Below the pieces are notes generated by a model. It saw nothing but the letters and a program-made list of their open reading frames with translations. It searched no databases and was not told the origin of the DNA. The translations under genes were made by a program, and so were the position numbers. This document shows, one piece after another, positions 6,671 through 14,333 of a DNA stretch of 41,752 bases; position 1 is the first letter of the stretch, and every line of letters starts with the position of its first letter. Source of the DNA: a virus. The stretch covers positions 1 to 41,752 of IMG/VR virus record IMGVR_UViG_3300037343_000029. One strand, written 5' to 3'.

Positions 6671-7702
6671 CTAGATAATTGGGTCATTTACTGCTAGTAC
6701 CATACCACGAAGTTCTTCTATTAAGTCAACTTCTTCTCGAAGTGACGCAACGAAGGCCTCTTGTCCCTGCCACTTGCGCTCACCATAGTAAATCCATCCG
6801 CCACGGCGCTCGACAATATCTTTAACCATCACCATAGCAGCTACTTCTCTTGCAACATCGAAGTCACCTGCAAAGTTCATCCCTGTGTCTTGGAAGTAAA
6901 AGTCAACGTAAGCAACTCTCTGCGGTGGAGCAGTCTTGTTCTTTAGAATACGAATCTTAATACGCTGTCCTACACGGACTTTATTAGTACCTGTTCCTTC
7001 TTCAATCCATTCGTCACGACGGACTTCTGCACGAGTAAAGTACGCGTAGTCTTTGCCTTGACCTCCAGGAGTAGTGCGGGGGTCTCCATGCATTACACCA
7101 ATCTTCATGCGGTACTGGTTGATGATGATACCTAGAATAGGGCGCTCAGCCTCTATGAGAGAACGCTTCATAGCTGCGCCAGCTTTACGGAAGAACTTGT
7201 TGGTGATGAGAGCGCCACGTCCAACAGTCATCTCGTCCATGCTCTTCTCATCCTCTGGTCCTGGAACCAATGCGGGCAGAGAGTCGATGACAATACAGTC
7301 TATGGTCTTAGAAATTGCGAAGGCCAATACAGCGTCATACGCTTCTTCCATAATGTTTGTCTCAATGACAATCACTCGGCTAGTATCTACTCCACACATC
7401 TCAGCATAAGCTGGAACCCATTGCTCAGCTGCTACCCACACTGCAATAAACTCTGGGTTAGCCTTTTGATTAGCAGCAACAGTCTTTAGGGCAATAGCGG
7501 TCTTACCATGCGAAGGCTCTCCGACTAATTCATGCCATTGGTTAGCAGGGTAGCCTCCACCTAGTACATAGTCCAAAGTGGTAGAGCCTGTAGTAAATCT
7601 TTCCAAGAGGTCTGCACGGATGTCCTTGCCAATTACGACACTGCCATCTCCCAACTTCTTGTTAATCTGCGCCATAATCTTTAGCGCTTCTGCGTTAATC
7701 AA
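6671..7702 (-). CDS. RecA/UvsX-like recombinase
   Basis: 343 residues. Walker A is GEPSHGKT at 61-68, Walker B CIVIDSLPA at about 135-143, followed by a glycine-rich L1-like region and an INQYR segment, in RecA order. It should coat ssDNA and drive strand exchange in recombination-dependent replication and repair. The start is TTG 7702: AGGAGG lies 5 bases upstream and no ATG occurs until residue 10, inside the conserved N-terminus. The TTG overlaps the end of the 57-aa gene. Neighbouring nucleases and the RuvC-like resolvase fit one recombination module. Confidence 0.9.
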   Translation of the reverse strand: MINAEALKIMAQINKKLGDGSVVIGKDIRADLLERFTTGSTTLDYVLGGGYPANQWHELVGEPSHGKTAIALKTVAANQKANPEFIAVWVAAEQWVPAYAEMCGVDTSRVIVIETNIMEEAYDAVLAFAISKTIDCIVIDSLPALVPGPEDEKSMDEMTVGRGALITNKFFRKAGAAMKRSLIEAERPILGIIINQYRMKIGVMHGDPRTTPGGQGKDYAYFTRAEVRRDEWIEEGTGTNKVRVGQRIKIRILKNKTAPPQRVAYVDFYFQDTGMNFAGDFDVAREVAAMVMVKDIVERRGGWIYYGERKWQGQEAFVASLREEVDLIEELRGMVLAVNDPII

Positions 7703-7868
7703 GTTTTCCTCCTCTGATTAAATCTAGTACACGGATTTTTACGTTATCTGGTATCAGTAAGTCTAGCTCAAACCAAGCCATAATACGATTGCGCTCTGCT
7801 TCTTTGCCAAGCTCATACCCATCATCAAAATGATTTCGTAAGTCTTCTAAGTGACCATCAGATATCAT
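7695..7868 (-). CDS. Small hypothetical protein, 57 aa
   Basis: A short frame from ATG 7868 begins MISDGHLEDLRNHF and contains DGYELGKEAERNRIMAWF, a G-x-x-x-G-x-E-x-E-x-x-R-I pattern often seen in small phage proteins (also in the 62-aa gene at 8098-8286). It ends RGGKLD. Its ATG overlaps the stop of the DUF3310 gene (ATGA) and its stop overlaps the TTG start of the recA-like gene. The AGAGGAGG encoding its last residues is the ribosome site for recA, suggesting translational coupling. Function unknown. Confidence 0.75.
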   Translation of the reverse strand: MISDGHLEDLRNHFDDGYELGKEAERNRIMAWFELDLLIPDNVKIRVLDLIRGGKLD

Positions 7869-8101
7869 TTTTCATCCTTGGCCATCAATTGCAATTTGGC
7901 AATCTCATCTTTAATGTAAAAGATTGATTTCTCTAGGTCTTGTATGGTTTTAGTGGGGTCTTTGAGCCCAGCCCTCCACAAGTATTTCATGGCATTACCA
8001 ATGTTGTAGTTTCGGTGTCTTAGAACCGTAATGGCCTCTACACCGCTTGGGTCTGAGGTGTAGTGCTTTGGGTAGTTTACTAAGTCTTCTACAGGCTTCA
8101 T
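7865..8101 (-). CDS. DUF3310 family protein
   Basis: 78 residues. The pattern VNYPKHYTSDPSGVEAI, then NIGNAMKYLWRAGLKD, then DLEKSIFYIKDEI is the DUF3310 family signature. These small phage proteins were once annotated as nucleotide kinases, but the activity is not generally established. The gene overlaps its neighbours on both sides by ATGA junctions, so it is in a coupled run with the 62-aa and 57-aa genes. Confidence 0.85.
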   Translation of the reverse strand: MKPVEDLVNYPKHYTSDPSGVEAITVLRHRNYNIGNAMKYLWRAGLKDPTKTIQDLEKSIFYIKDEIAKLQLMAKDEK

Positions 8102-8286
8102 GAAACGGGGGCCGTTACGTGGCCTTTAATAACCAGTACGGCAGCATACTGCCCGTTCTTTTTCAGAAGTGAGATGATTCTGCTCTGCTCTTCTTCTCTG
8201 CCTGCAATAACTCCGCGCTGGGCAGCAGCAACGTAGTGCTCCGCAGCAACGGTTAGTGTAAGTGTGGCCTCAGGTAGCTTATCCAT
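8098..8286 (-). CDS. Small hypothetical protein, 62 aa
   Basis: Begins MDKLPEATLTLTVAAEH and contains QRGVIAGREEEQSRIISLL, the same G-x-x-x-G-x-E-x-E-x-x-R-I helix pattern as the 57-aa gene at 7695-7868, so the two may be distant relatives. It shares a TAATG junction with the upstream zinc-ribbon gene and an ATGA with DUF3310 downstream. No function recognised. Confidence 0.75.
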   Translation of the reverse strand: MDKLPEATLTLTVAAEHYVAAAQRGVIAGREEEQSRIISLLKKNGQYAAVLVIKGHVTAPVS

Positions 8287-8663
8287 TAGTTAACCCTTCC
8301 TATGATTCCTTGTGGATTGTAGTTATTTCGAGTGTCATTGCCTCGGGATGCTTTGGTGTCTCCCACAACGCTGGCTCCTGTTAGGGAACCATACTTACTG
8401 CCCGACTGCTCCATTGGGTACCCGCACTCGTAGCAACGAGGCTTAGAGCCACCAAAACCATAGTAATTGTCAGAACTACAATCAGGGCATAAGGTGGTCT
8501 CTAAGGCACTCTTAGCTTTTGCTTGAGGAGTTGCGGGAGGAGCGGGAGTGAAGGTCGTCATAGGCTGCTGAGAGGGTGCTTGAGGCATGTTCTGCGTCCT
8601 TGCAGCAGGAGTAACTGGCTGTTGGTCTTGGAGCTTCTTTGCCCACCAGTCCGCGTTGCTCAT
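8286..8663 (-). CDS. Zinc-ribbon protein with disordered linker, 125 aa
   Basis: From ATG 8663 (MSNADWWAKKL), which overlaps the upstream stop as ATGA; the longer frame to 8771 lies inside that gene. A short N-terminal helix (DWWAKKL) is followed by a Pro/Gln/Thr-rich linker (about 15-55), then a Zn ribbon with CPDC and CYEC pairs (about 58-80), then a Ser/Gly/Asn-rich tail. Small phage proteins with this DWWAKKL-linker-ribbon layout are common in actinophages; their function is unknown, though nucleic-acid binding is plausible. Confidence 0.8.
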   Translation of the reverse strand: MSNADWWAKKLQDQQPVTPAARTQNMPQAPSQQPMTTFTPAPPATPQAKAKSALETTLCPDCSSDNYYGFGGSKPRCYECGYPMEQSGSKYGSLTGASVVGDTKASRGNDTRNNYNPQGIIGRVN

Positions 8664-9070
8664 CGATACCTCTTGGGTATCTGTAGAAGCCCCATGTCTA
8701 CTAGCTGAGCTAGTGTGCCTAAGATAGCTGCCTGTGAAACTTGCTCCATAAGTTTGCGGCTTTCCCACCACATTTCGTCAGGTACTTTAGGGAATTCTGT
8801 AGGTAAGTTAGTACGCTGGTACTCAATTGCTCCTTGGGATAAGGACTGAGAATAAGCGTAAATTAAAGGCATGAGATGAGAAATTTCATCTAAGCGCTTT
8901 TCACTTTCTTCTTCTTCCTTATCCGCCACTTCTTCGCTGATAGACCCACACCCAAGAATCTGGCTAATCTCATGGGCGTCATTAATTTGTGAGTCTAAAA
9001 GGAAGCCTCTTAAACGAGCCGTTAGCTCTGCAATAGAAGGCTCTATTCTATTCTTTCTAAACAATCTCAT
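8660..9070 (-). CDS. Hypothetical protein, 136 aa
   Basis: From ATG 9070 (MRLFRKNRIEPS), which overlaps the polymerase stop as ATGA; a 5-residue longer frame lies in the polymerase gene. It is helical and acidic in the middle (DKEEEESEKRLDEI at about 51-64), with a later TEFPKVPDEMWWESRKL segment. No known family. Coupling to the DNA polymerase gene suggests it is expressed with the replication set. Confidence 0.78.
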   Translation of the reverse strand: MRLFRKNRIEPSIAELTARLRGFLLDSQINDAHEISQILGCGSISEEVADKEEEESEKRLDEISHLMPLIYAYSQSLSQGAIEYQRTNLPTEFPKVPDEMWWESRKLMEQVSQAAILGTLAQLVDMGLLQIPKRYR

Positions 9071-11070
9071 TTTGCCTCTCCCCACTTGTCCACTATATGT
9101 GCGTCTGCAATAAGTGGCACTGTGATTTGTTTTAGTCTAATGCCTTCCATGGACAATTTAATAGCAGCAAGCGTTTCTTCTGCACGGTCTTCTGGAGTAA
9201 TAGTAACTAATTCGTCATGAACAGTAAGAACCACGTTGATGTTCGGCTCATCTACAAAGCAGGAGTGGGCTCGTACAATAGCTAGCTTCATGATGTCTGC
9301 AGCTGAACCCTGAATAACAGTGTTAAAGGCTTGGCGTTCTGCACGTCCAAGTAACCCAAACTCACGGCTCTTTAGGTCAGGAATGTACCTACGACGCCCA
9401 AACAAAGTCTCTACGTAAGGGATTGGAGTGGTCTGCTTTGCCATGCGAAGAACCTCAGCTTTATACTTTGAAATAGAGGAGAATCTCTTCTCGAAGTCTG
9501 TCAACAACTTTTTAGCTTCGGGCACAGTACAGCCAACTGAGTCTGCAATTTTGTCAGGACCTACTCCATATGAGATAGCTAAAACAAGTACTTTCCCTGC
9601 TTTGCGGTCTACCCCCATAGTGTCACCGATGGTTGTGTAGATGTCACCGCCTTCTAGGTAGTTCTTCATAAGGATAGGGTCCTTTGAAAGGGACGCAATA
9701 ACTCTAGGCTCAATCTGTGAGTAGTCAGCGACTACAAGCTTGTGACCTGGAGGGGCAATAAAGAGATTACGGATTAGTTTCCCATACTCACCAGAGCTAG
9801 GGATATTCTGCAAGTTAGGCTCTGATGACGAGAACCTGCCCGTCTCGGCTCCGTGCGCTTTAAAGTTAGTATGGACACGACCATTGATAAGAAGAGACTT
9901 CTTGGTAATAGTCTTCTTCTTACCGTTGGTCTCACGCTCTACTTCTCCGCCTTTATACGGTGTTACGTAAGTAGTCATAAGCTTATTAAGGTCTTGGTAC
10001 TCTAATAGAGCGTCTACTAAAGCATCCTTACCTCTGAACACCTCTAACGCATCCGCGCTCACTGAGTACATGTTTGGTGAAGGGTCTTTCCCTGCGCGAA
10101 CTGCTTCTTTGCCTTTAGGGGTAAGTGCGTTCTTAAACTTTTTGTTGGGGCGGAGTCTAATTTTGCCAGTAGCGTCGTTCTCCTCAAAGAGGAGCTTCTG
10201 CTTTACAGGAATAGAGTTAATTGCAAAGACTTCGCCAGCTTCTTTGAAGGCCTTAGCCTTAGCAACTTCAAGGTCTGTGCCAATTTGCTCTGCTAAATTA
10301 TCTAGTTGTTCTTGGTCAATGTAAGCGCCAGCCAGCTCCATGTCACATAGTGCACCTAGAACATCCATCTCTAGCATCCATACGTGACGTAGTGAGCCTT
10401 GAATCTTAGGCTCTAGTGCTCTATAAAGCTTCCAAGTAACCTCTGCGTCTAGGGCAGAATACTTAGCAACTTCATCAAAAGAATGCTGAGAGACGTCAGT
10501 ACCGACGCCTTTCTCAATGTCAATACCAAGTTCCCGTTTAACGCAAGACTGTAGGCCTAGGTCAAACTTGTTTTGATTATTGATAATAAAGGCAGCCATG
10601 AGAGTGTCAAAGTATGGCTTGGGGGCCACGACTCCGCGGTAATACTTAGCGATTGATTTGAGGTCGAACTTTACGTTGTGACCAATCTTTAACTTGTCGC
10701 TAAACATAAGTGGCTTAATTGCGGCAAAGACTTGTGCGGGAAGCAACTGCTTAGGAGGTTCCTCAAACTGCGGTACCCAACGCTCTTTATTCTTAGAGAA
10801 GTGTGAGTCGGTAAGGCTCTTGCCCTTGTCAATTTGAGTTTGCCCAGCTTTTAATAAAGGCTTGGTATGAAACAAGAACTTACCGTTTGGGTGACCCATC
10901 GGTATTACATCTGTACGACCCTCAGTCGCAAATGAAATCCAACATACGTCGTTGATAACAGGGAGAATGCGGTGCTCTCCGATTGTTTCTACGTCAAACG
11001 CAAAAGCGTCAACGGCCATGTAATGGTCTAGGAACTCTTTTAGCTGTTCCTCATTTGTAATAACGTTCAT
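9067..11070 (-). CDS. polA: Family A DNA polymerase with 3'-5' exonuclease
   Basis: 667 residues. The N-terminal exonuclease has Asp26/Glu28 in FDVET, HNVKFDL and YSALDAEVT (Exo I-III). The polymerase domain has motif A VVADYSQIEPR (about 446), motif B RKAGKVLVLAISYG (about 488-501) and motif C VLTVHDELV (about 617). There is no 5'-3' exonuclease domain, as usual for phage replicative enzymes. The residue aligned to E. coli Phe762 is Leu (counting R754, K758, L762, Y766). It is likely the replicative polymerase, working with the helicase, primase and ssDNA-binding protein encoded upstream. A 13-bp hairpin lies just upstream of the gene. Confidence 0.95.
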   Translation of the reverse strand: MNVITNEEQLKEFLDHYMAVDAFAFDVETIGEHRILPVINDVCWISFATEGRTDVIPMGHPNGKFLFHTKPLLKAGQTQIDKGKSLTDSHFSKNKERWVPQFEEPPKQLLPAQVFAAIKPLMFSDKLKIGHNVKFDLKSIAKYYRGVVAPKPYFDTLMAAFIINNQNKFDLGLQSCVKRELGIDIEKGVGTDVSQHSFDEVAKYSALDAEVTWKLYRALEPKIQGSLRHVWMLEMDVLGALCDMELAGAYIDQEQLDNLAEQIGTDLEVAKAKAFKEAGEVFAINSIPVKQKLLFEENDATGKIRLRPNKKFKNALTPKGKEAVRAGKDPSPNMYSVSADALEVFRGKDALVDALLEYQDLNKLMTTYVTPYKGGEVERETNGKKKTITKKSLLINGRVHTNFKAHGAETGRFSSSEPNLQNIPSSGEYGKLIRNLFIAPPGHKLVVADYSQIEPRVIASLSKDPILMKNYLEGGDIYTTIGDTMGVDRKAGKVLVLAISYGVGPDKIADSVGCTVPEAKKLLTDFEKRFSSISKYKAEVLRMAKQTTPIPYVETLFGRRRYIPDLKSREFGLLGRAERQAFNTVIQGSAADIMKLAIVRAHSCFVDEPNINVVLTVHDELVTITPEDRAEETLAAIKLSMEGIRLKQITVPLIADAHIVDKWGEAK

Positions 11071-11094
11071 AAGTGCCCCTTAAGAATGGTGTTT

Positions 11095-11140
11095 GGGGAG
11101 GCCACAAGGATGGATAAGGAGGGAGTATTGTGGCCTCCCC
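11095..11140 (-). other. Perfect 13-bp hairpin upstream of the polymerase gene
   Basis: GGGGAGGCCACAA (11095-11107) is repeated as its exact reverse complement at 11128-11140, with a 20-base pyrimidine-rich loop on the transcribed strand. It is in the 88-base gap between the ssDNA-binding and polymerase genes. No T-run follows on the minus strand, so it is not a standard intrinsic terminator. It may be an RNA processing or attenuation element, or a protein-binding site. Confidence 0.7.
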
Positions 11141-11158
11141 TGTTAGCGATGAGCTGGG

Positions 11159-11815
11159 TTACGAAGTAACCATCTGACGAGCGACTGCAAGCATCTCTTC
11201 ATGGGGGCTCACGAAGATGGTGTCCACGTCATAGCGGACAGCGTTGATGGCTAGTGTGTCTAGGTCGTCAGCATCCAGCTCCCACTCTTCTGAGAGCTCT
11301 GATGAACGCACACGGTCAATAGCATACTGTGTGTCGCGACCAGTGCCCTTACGAGAGATTGCCCAGTAGTACTTGCTCAAAGGCCCACGGCGTGGGTCTT
11401 CGTGTGCAGCTTGAAGCTGACGTGCAAGGGTTACTGCGGCAGTAAGAACTTGGACATTTACTTCCTCGTCGCTAACGACAAGGACGTTAAAGGCAACCTT
11501 TGAGCGAGGAGTGTCTCCTGCAATGTTGCAAAGGGGACAGGTGTCTCCTGTGCAAACAAAGGAACGACGTCCTTCGCTACGGTCTACCCAGTGCTGCTTA
11601 TAAACAGCGAAGGGCTCTTCTTCCAAGAAACGGACGAGGCGAGCATCTTCTGAGAAGCGAAAGTCAGTGGGGTACTTGCTTTCACCTTTTGACTTTGAGG
11701 AAGCAGTAACTGCTCCCCATCCAGCCTGAACGGTTGTTCCGTGCTTTGGTACAGCCTCTACAACGTCATCAACGAAGTAGCTTTGTGCGTCAATCTCGGG
11801 CTCAATAATGGCCAT
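11159..11815 (-). CDS. Single-stranded DNA-binding protein (OB-fold, Zn)
   Basis: 218 residues. It matches the phage ssDNA-binding group with a Zn knuckle (FVCTGDTCPLC) between strands of an OB-like core (DFRFSEDARLVRFLEEEPF, then KVAFNVLVVSD, then KYYWAISRKGTG). The tail is less acidic than in classical SSB. It should protect ssDNA at the fork and contact polymerase and recombinase. It has its own ribosome site and lies between the MerR-like gene and the polymerase. The family call rests on pattern memory, so the exact group is uncertain. Confidence 0.72.
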   Translation of the reverse strand: MAIIEPEIDAQSYFVDDVVEAVPKHGTTVQAGWGAVTASSKSKGESKYPTDFRFSEDARLVRFLEEEPFAVYKQHWVDRSEGRRSFVCTGDTCPLCNIAGDTPRSKVAFNVLVVSDEEVNVQVLTAAVTLARQLQAAHEDPRRGPLSKYYWAISRKGTGRDTQYAIDRVRSSELSEEWELDADDLDTLAINAVRYDVDTIFVSPHEEMLAVARQMVTS

Positions 11816-11830
11816 GTTAGTTTTCTTTCT

Positions 11831-12328
11831 TTAGTCGGAGTCGTTACTCTTTGATTTGGTTACAGCATCTCTCCAGCGGTAAGTGATTACTTCTGTGAGA
11901 TTCTCTAACGTGTTCCATTGTACACGTGCTGAACCGATTAACCCGCGTTTTGCGAATTCCTCTATGGCAATGTTAATAAGCTCTCGTGTGTATACACGAT
12001 TGCCGTTAACTTTTTTGCCGTTCAGCATTTTAGAACGGAGACGATAGGGAGCATTAGGAATGTATCCCTTTTGCTCCCAGTTTCGGATAGTGACAATCTT
12101 CTTCTCTAAGGCCTGTGCTAGCGCCCCAATAGTAAAGAGTTCTGTCGCTACTCCTCCCAAGGATTTAATGGTGGGGTTTGAGTCCCAGCCGTTAGATTCC
12201 CCGAAAGCTTGTGCCCTATTCTTTTGGGCGGTTGGATTGTCGGAGCGGCGGTCATGACGAGAGCCTGGAGCCTTGTCCAGTCCCTCAAAAGATTTGAGGA
12301 TATCGTCCTCACCGCGCATTCCTGGCAT
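11831..12328 (-). CDS. MerR-like helix-turn-helix protein
   Basis: 165 residues from ATG 12328, which begins MPGMRGEDDILKSF and lies one base after the upstream stop; the longer frame to 12361 is within the previous gene. Residues about 65-130 show LFTIGALAQALEKKIVTIRNW, then EQKGYIP and GNRVYTRELI, a MerR-type winged HTH with recognition helix and wing. The N-terminal 55 residues are polar and disordered. There is no effector-binding Cys. It probably binds DNA to regulate transcription or replication, but the target is unknown. Confidence 0.78.
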   Translation of the reverse strand: MPGMRGEDDILKSFEGLDKAPGSRHDRRSDNPTAQKNRAQAFGESNGWDSNPTIKSLGGVATELFTIGALAQALEKKIVTIRNWEQKGYIPNAPYRLRSKMLNGKKVNGNRVYTRELINIAIEEFAKRGLIGSARVQWNTLENLTEVITYRWRDAVTKSKSNDSD

Positions 12329-12329
12329 G

Positions 12330-12773
12330 CTACTTCTTTGGTGCTCGTAGTGCCCAAACAATGACTACTGGGAACATCTCGTCAATTTCTTCTTCAGTGA
12401 TGTTGCCCTCATAGTGAGCTGCCATTAAAGCGTCTTCGTCAATTACACGCACCATCTTGTAGACAGCGTCTCCTAGATTGTTAGCAAGAATAATCTCTTC
12501 TGCTTTTTCTTCATCTAGCTTTCGAGTTGAGCGACGTTGCTTCTCTAAACGAACAGCCCCATCAATTGGGGAGGAAAACTCGTACTGCATGTTTCCGTTG
12601 CCGTCCTCGTAGCCCTCATTGTCCACAAGCTGCATCAAGACATCGCGCAACTCTTTCTTGCGCTCATCTAATGCGGTAATGCTTTGAGAAAGCCTTATGT
12701 ACTCACGAATTTGTGAGTCGGGATTGCTTGGGTCATAAACTTCAATTGGTTCTTCTGGAATTACGTTAGCCAT
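12330..12773 (-). CDS. Hypothetical coiled-coil protein, 147 aa
   Basis: Begins MANVIPEEPIEVYD after a ribosome site AGGAGG-like. A helix rich in Arg/Lys/Glu (about 20-50: SQSITALDERKKELRDVL) is followed by EGYEDGNGNMQYEF and an RSTRKLDEEKAEEII segment. I recognise no family with confidence, though the layout resembles phage proteins next to helicase genes. It is between the SF2 helicase and the MerR-like gene in the replication operon. Confidence 0.78.
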   Translation of the reverse strand: MANVIPEEPIEVYDPSNPDSQIREYIRLSQSITALDERKKELRDVLMQLVDNEGYEDGNGNMQYEFSSPIDGAVRLEKQRRSTRKLDEEKAEEIILANNLGDAVYKMVRVIDEDALMAAHYEGNITEEEIDEMFPVVIVWALRAPKK

Positions 12774-12782
12774 TTAATCCTC

Positions 12783-14333
12783 CTAGATTAATTTGTCTGT
12801 TAGAAAGTTTATAAGACTTCCTACTGTTAAGTCAACTCCTCCTTTGGAGTTGATGCCTTCACCGTCAAGAATTGCCCCTGCGATGTTGGACTTCTGTTTT
12901 AGCGTATCATATTGTCTCTGCTCTATTGAACTTTGAATAAGAATGTCTTGAATCGTAATACTGGGCCATGTGCTGGATGCACGATTGATACGACCGTTGC
13001 GCTGAACTGCGAGTCCTGCTGACCATGGTTGGTCAAAATTGACGAGGAGGTTTGCTTGGGGAAGGTCAACACCGTAGCCTCCTGCGTCAGAGCTGACGAG
13101 GACTTTGACTTCTGGATTGGTTTGAAATTCAACTTTGGCACTTTCCTTCTCTTTTGCGTTTAGCTCTCCTGTATACCCTACCGCTCTGACATTTATAGAA
13201 GCTAAGGCAGAGACTATTTCGCTGACAGACTTTACGTAAGAAGCAAAGATGACTGCCTTGTAGCTTCCGTCAATGTCTAAGTGCTCTTTAATGTACTTTA
13301 TAGTGACGTCTAACTTTGGCTGCTTGGTGACAGCGAACACACTTTCTCCTAGAGAGTTTATAAAAGCACTTCCCCCTTCGTGCTCAGCAAACAGAGTAGA
13401 ACTGTGCTGTAATAACTTAGGGCTGGAGCACAGCATTCGTAGACATGTAATCCTGGACATTATTTGTCCCCGCAGTTCATTGGCAGGGTCTCCTGGCTCA
13501 TACATTTGGCCGTAGTGCACTGCAACGTTAAAGCTAGCCCCAAAGGCCTCTCTAGCATCTGCAAGCAAGGTAAGTAGGTCTCCTGCAATTGTGTTGTAAA
13601 GTAGCTGCCCCTTTGAATCTAGGGGCACAAGTATAGGTTGGCGGTATATAGCGTCAGGTAGATAAGGTTTTACATCTTCGTCTTTTTGACTTTTACGGAC
13701 AGAAGCCTTAGATAAAGTCTCATGTAGTACTTGAAGGTTTCTATATCTGTCTACCCCTCCGAAGTGATTGCGCACTATGAAGGTCTTGTCAAATAAGTCA
13801 AAACGTCCTAGAACAGTGCTATCTACAAATTGCATAATAGAATAAATTTCTTCTGGCCTCCCATTCTCAATAGGAGTTCCAGTTAAGGCAAATTTAATTG
13901 GTACTTTCTTGGCAAGGTCTTTGACCTTCTTAGCCCTCTTTGCCTTAAATCCCTTAATAGCAGTGGCTTCATCACAGACCATTGCGTCTATTTCAAACAA
14001 CTTCAATGTATCCCAGTCGTTTATAACTTGCTCGTAATTCATTATTACGTAGTCATAACTCAGAGCGTCTACGTATTGCTTTTCGCGTTGCTTGGGGGTT
14101 CCATCTATAACTATGGCCGTAGAGTCACTAAACTTCTCAATCTCTTTCTTCCATTGGTATTTTAAGCTGGAAAGACAGAGTACTAAGGTTAGCTTTGGGT
14201 CTAGTTCTTCTATGGCTGCAATGGTCATGGGGGTTTTTCCTAAACCCATTTCGTATGCAACAAGGATTCTCTGCTGAGAAACCATCTTCTCTACAGCATC
14301 TATTTGGTAAGGCTTAAGTGTTCCTATAAACAT
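12783..14333 (-). CDS. SNF2-type superfamily II helicase
   Basis: 516 residues from ATG 14333 (MFIGTLKPYQIDAVEKM) with GGAG 9 bases upstream; a TTG at 14348 gives five extra residues but has no ribosome site. Walker A GLGKT at 30-34, DEAT box at 121-124, TGTPIENG, and C-terminal motifs SSDAGGYGVDLPQA and QRNGRINRA define an SNF2-like DEAD/H ATPase. It likely moves along duplex DNA to remodel forks or protein-DNA complexes. It overlaps the end of the primase gene by 20 bases. Confidence 0.9.
   Translation of the reverse strand: MFIGTLKPYQIDAVEKMVSQQRILVAYEMGLGKTPMTIAAIEELDPKLTLVLCLSSLKYQWKKEIEKFSDSTAIVIDGTPKQREKQYVDALSYDYVIMNYEQVINDWDTLKLFEIDAMVCDEATAIKGFKAKRAKKVKDLAKKVPIKFALTGTPIENGRPEEIYSIMQFVDSTVLGRFDLFDKTFIVRNHFGGVDRYRNLQVLHETLSKASVRKSQKDEDVKPYLPDAIYRQPILVPLDSKGQLLYNTIAGDLLTLLADAREAFGASFNVAVHYGQMYEPGDPANELRGQIMSRITCLRMLCSSPKLLQHSSTLFAEHEGGSAFINSLGESVFAVTKQPKLDVTIKYIKEHLDIDGSYKAVIFASYVKSVSEIVSALASINVRAVGYTGELNAKEKESAKVEFQTNPEVKVLVSSDAGGYGVDLPQANLLVNFDQPWSAGLAVQRNGRINRASSTWPSITIQDILIQSSIEQRQYDTLKQKSNIAGAILDGEGINSKGGVDLTVGSLINFLTDKLI

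Noticed and set aside
11095-11140. Classical Rho-independent terminator
   Set aside because: No T-run follows the stem on the transcribed strand (AAACACC follows) and the 20-base loop is long.
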